The position numbers were made by a program, and so were the translations under genes. Under the pieces are notes generated by a model, which had not been told where the DNA came from, did not search any database, and saw only the letters and a program-made list of their open reading frames with translations. A stretch of DNA of 64,000 nucleotides, from NCBI RefSeq assembly GCF_916618755.1, contig NZ_CAKAKB010000001.1:845907-909906 (forward strand), given 5' to 3'. The DNA is from Actinotalea sp. Marseille-Q4924 (GTDB lineage Bacteria > Actinomycetota > Actinomycetes > Actinomycetales > Cellulomonadaceae). This document shows, piece by piece, positions 62,029-64,000 of the stretch. Every line of letters begins with the position of its first letter. Position 1 is the stretch's first letter.

Positions 62029-62594
62029 CGTCGGACTCCTTCCAAGCCGGGCAGCGCCCGCAGTGGCGCAGACCGGGTCGTGATGGACAGGTGCGCGCGC
62101 AGGACGCGGCGGGCACGGGACAGCCTGAGACGGAACGCTGTAGGGCTGATCCCGAGCACCTCGGCGGCCTGCGTCGATGTCAGTCCGTCCCAGACCGCGA
62201 GGGCGAGCGCCTCCTGATGCACGGCGCTCAAGCGCTGCCAAGCCCGGGTCAGGTCCACCCGTGCTGCGACCAGTTCCGGCGTGTCGTCGGCCGCAAGCTC
62301 GTTGCCGCTGCCCACTGCTGCACTCGCGATCCGGACAGCCAACGCCTGACGGCGCCGGTCACCGCGATGCCCGTTGGCCAGCACCTTGTAGGCGACGCCG
62401 AACAGCCATGCGCGCTGCTCGTCGCCACTGGCTGGAAGCTCGCCGACCCGGCGCCACGCCACGAGGAACACCTCGGCTGCCACATCCTCCGCACCCGAAG
62501 GAGCACAACGACGCTGCACGAACCGCAGCACGTCGTCGTAGGTCGCCGCGTAGACCTGCCTGAAGGTTACCTCGCTCGGCGTAGTCGGCGTCAT
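62025..62594 (-). CDS. ECF-type RNA polymerase sigma factor
   Basis: A 189-aa sigma-70 family protein. Region 2 lies at about residues 8-70 (VLRFVQRRC, EDVAAEVFLVAWRRV, RAWLFGVAYKVL) and region 4 at about 115-170 (HQEALALAVWDGLTSTQAAEVLGISP, shown in part: LTSTQAAEVLGIS). It is co-translated with the membrane protein downstream, its probable anti-sigma factor. ATG 62594 has only a weak G-rich ribosome-binding site. Confidence 0.88.
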   Translation of the reverse strand: MTPTTPSEVTFRQVYAATYDDVLRFVQRRCAPSGAEDVAAEVFLVAWRRVGELPASGDEQRAWLFGVAYKVLANGHRGDRRRQALAVRIASAAVGSGNELAADDTPELVAARVDLTRAWQRLSAVHQEALALAVWDGLTSTQAAEVLGISPTAFRLRLSRARRVLRAHLSITTRSAPLRALPGLEGVRR

Positions 62595-62681
62595 ACCCCC
62601 ACCATGTCCGGCACACCCGCGAGTGTGTCGCGACTCGACCGCACGATGGGCAGCAGTCCGCCCTGGCCCCATCCGCTCATG

Positions 62682-62749
62682 CCGCACCGAGGGCGGCTGC
62701 GCTCGCCCGGATCTGCCGCACCGAGGGCGGCTACGCTCGCCCGGATCTG
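62682..62749. repeat. 34-bp tandem repeat, two copies
   Basis: Two adjacent 34-base units (62682-62715 and 62716-62749) differ at one position (GGCTGCGCT versus GGCTACGCT). They have CCGCACCGAG where the array at 63836 has CCGGACCGAG. They lie in the gap between the sigma-factor gene and the next gene. The 62595-62681 remainder of the gap shows nothing I can assign. Confidence 0.9.
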
Positions 62750-62769
62750 CCGCCGTCGGGACGGCCGCC

Positions 62770-63135
62770 TTACGGACCGACGGTGTTCACGGTCAGCGAC
62801 GCCGCCGCCGGCAACTCCGCATCGCCCTCACCGAAGACCAGTTGCAGGCAGTACGGCGCACCGTCGCTGTCGACGAACAGGATGACGTCCCGGCTGAAGT
62901 CATCTGTCGATGCGTCGACCACCGGCCAGTGCTCGCGGAACGCCCTGACGAACTGGATGCTCGGACAGCAGTCCCACTCGACGTGCACCAGAAGGCTCTC
63001 GACAGAGTCCCTTAGCTGCTCGACACCGGGCAGATGGACGTGCAAGAGGGCGTCGAGAACGTCGCGCTCTCGAGGCGTGAGAGGGCGGGGCACGTCCAGC
63101 ACGCGGTCACCCTTCGGATCACTGATGTGGCTCAC
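62770..63135 (-). CDS. Unknown protein (121 aa)
   Basis: No family recognised. The protein has a PLTPRERDVLDALLHVHLPG helix pair, then RDSVESLLVHVEWDCCPSI and an Ile/Leu/Val-rich sheet-like segment (VILFVDSDGAPYCLQLVFG), the look of a small alpha/beta immunity-type or SMI1-like protein. GTG 63135 is chosen because CATTAT (63147-63142) ends 7 bases before it; ATG 63165 or 63183 would add an unlikely N-terminus. Base composition is lower in GC than most of the window. Confidence 0.55.
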   Translation of the reverse strand: MSHISDPKGDRVLDVPRPLTPRERDVLDALLHVHLPGVEQLRDSVESLLVHVEWDCCPSIQFVRAFREHWPVVDASTDDFSRDVILFVDSDGAPYCLQLVFGEGDAELPAAASLTVNTVGP

Positions 63136-63141
63136 GCGCCG

Positions 63142-63147
63142 ATAATG
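63142..63147 (-). promoter_or_regulatory. Predicted -10 CATTAT, leaderless promoter
   Basis: On the minus strand CATTAT ends 7 bases before the GTG at 63135. Confidence 0.35.
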
Positions 63148-63228
63148 GCTTACACCCTCGCTCATGCCGCGAACAAGCGTCATCCGTCGTCTCGATGGCC
63201 GGCAGACCAGTGTTCAACTGGTCGACCG

Positions 63229-63234
63229 TAGGCT
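63229..63234 (+). promoter_or_regulatory. Predicted -10 TAGGCT, leaderless promoter
   Basis: TAGGCT ends 7 bases before the ATG at 63241 of the P-loop kinase gene. Confidence 0.5.
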
Positions 63235-63240
63235 GGATGT

Positions 63241-63819
63241 ATGCCGTTGTGGGGTCCCTCCGATGCTCTCGGGCATCGACCTCAGCGCGTGCTCGTGACC
63301 GGGACCTCTGGATCAGGCAAGACGCAGCTGGCGGCCCGAATCGCCACCGTGCTGGAGGTGCCGCACGTGGAGATAGACGCGCTCTTCCACGGCCCAGCCT
63401 GGAGCCCGCGCCCCTCTTTCGAGCAAGACGTCCACCGTTTCAGCAACGAGCCCGCATGGGTCACGGAGTGGCAGTACAGCTCAGTGCGGGCGCACCTCGC
63501 TGAGCGTGCTGACCTGATGATCTGGCTCGACCTACCCAGGCATCTGGTCATGCGTCAGGTGGCCAACCGCACCCTTACCCGTCGGCTGCGCCGTGAGCCA
63601 CTTTGGAATGGCAACATCGAGCCGCCCCTCCGGACGTTCTTCACCGACTCCGAACACATTGTGCGCTGGGCGTGGCGCACCCACCGCAAGACCGCGGAAC
63701 GCGTTGCGCATCTGCTCGACCAGAACCCCTCGTTCATCGTCGTCCGGCTACGTAGTCACGACGAGGCGGACGCCTGGCTGAGCGGCCCGCTGCGCCACTC
63801 CAGACGCCAGGGACTCTGA
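63241..63819 (+). CDS. P-loop nucleoside/adenylate-kinase-like protein, second copy of the family
   Basis: A 192-aa protein with Walker A GTSGSGKTQ (residues 21-29), VPHVEIDALFHGPAW, and LMIWLDLPRHLVMRQV, the same family as the protein at 2595. Here the region after the Walker A carries WVTEWQYSSVRAHLAERAD instead of the WVIDGNK segment of the other copy. The substrate is unknown. The start coincides with the transcription start predicted from TAGGCT. The 34-bp repeat array begins 16 bases after its stop. Confidence 0.78.
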   Translation: MPLWGPSDALGHRPQRVLVTGTSGSGKTQLAARIATVLEVPHVEIDALFHGPAWSPRPSFEQDVHRFSNEPAWVTEWQYSSVRAHLAERADLMIWLDLPRHLVMRQVANRTLTRRLRREPLWNGNIEPPLRTFFTDSEHIVRWAWRTHRKTAERVAHLLDQNPSFIVVRLRSHDEADAWLSGPLRHSRRQGL

Positions 63820-63835
63820 CAACCGCGCGGTCATG

Positions 63836-64000
63836 CCGGACCGAGGGCGGCTACGCTCGCCCGGATCTGCCGGACCGAGGGCGGCTACGCTCGCCCGGAT
63901 CTGCCGGACCGAGGGCGGCTACGCTCGCCCGGATCTGCCGGACCGAGGGCGGCTACGCTCGCCCGGATCTGCCGGACCGAGGGCGGCTACGCTCGCCCGG
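63836..64000. repeat. 34-bp tandem repeat array, at least five copies, running off the window
   Basis: Units start at 63836, 63870, 63904, 63938 and 63972 and are identical as far as the window shows (the last is cut at 29 bases). Each unit holds CCGAGGGCGG, the promoter-like GGCTACGCT, CGCCCGGATC and a short GGGCG/CGCCC inverted repeat. The 18 bases at 63821-63838 (AACCGCGCGGTCATGCCG) also occur at 61171-61188. There are no unique spacers, so it is not a CRISPR array. Confidence 0.95.

Noticed and set aside
63836..64000. Direct repeats as a CRISPR array
   Set aside because: Units are contiguous with no unique spacers and there are no cas genes.

Overview
The window is a high-GC actinobacterial chromosome segment. 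GC content is very high with G/C-ending codons, GTG starts are frequent, neighbouring genes overlap as ATGA or GTGA, and about ten genes carry a TAnnnT-type -10 hexamer placed so that the transcript starts at or next to the start codon (leaderless). Gene content (GH3 glycosidase, LacI-controlled sugar uptake, F420-type reductase, FtsX-type ABC exporters) fits a soil or plant-polymer actinobacterium such as Cellulomonas or a relative; that placement is inference. No tRNA, rRNA, CRISPR array or insertion sequence was seen, and no gene-free stretch exceeds 300 bases.

Left part (1-34900). A 5'-truncated membrane protein with two small membrane proteins (1-2449); a small P-loop kinase; two tandem HPr-kinase-like P-loop proteins (3214-5360); nagA and an alpha/beta hydrolase; a class III cyclase fused to an NB-ARC/TPR module (7793-10450); a four-gene ABC operon of two FtsX permeases and two ATPases, one with an AbrB-like tail (10902-18188); a reductase; a two-component system divergent from a membrane S33 hydrolase/FtsX/ATPase operon (18942-26312); a Na+/H+ antiporter; a dead alpha/beta-hydrolase fused to a cyclase; a hemerythrin protein; and an XRE/NB-ARC regulator divergent from a secreted protein across a large palindrome.

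Central and right part (34900-61110). This is one LacI-type regulon. Seven copies of an operator with core GGCAACCGGTTGCC, six of them preceded one helical turn upstream by an extra GGCAAC half-site, lie before nearly every transcription unit: larA-larC / HAD-GH3, an oligosaccharide-type ABC importer, lacI itself, uxaC-uxuB, a TIM barrel/Gfo-Idh-MocA/TIM barrel set, a second Gfo-Idh-MocA with an MFS transporter and gluconokinase, and gnd-larE-larB. Read together these genes spell a route that I do not know as a described pathway: D-glucuronate to D-fructuronate (UxaC), to D-mannonate (UxuB), then C2 epimerisation to D-gluconate by a nickel-pincer-nucleotide LarA-family enzyme in place of mannonate dehydratase, then gluconokinase and 6-phosphogluconate dehydrogenase into the pentose phosphate pathway. 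The cofactor genes larB, larE and larC (first half only) sit in the same regulon. UxuA, KDG kinase and KDPG aldolase are absent from the locus.

Right end (61200-64000). A visibly lower-GC stretch with an ECF sigma/anti-sigma pair, an unknown protein, a second P-loop kinase related to the one at 2595, and 34-bp tandem repeats (two copies at 62682, at least five at 63836 running off the window), each containing a promoter-like TACGCT.
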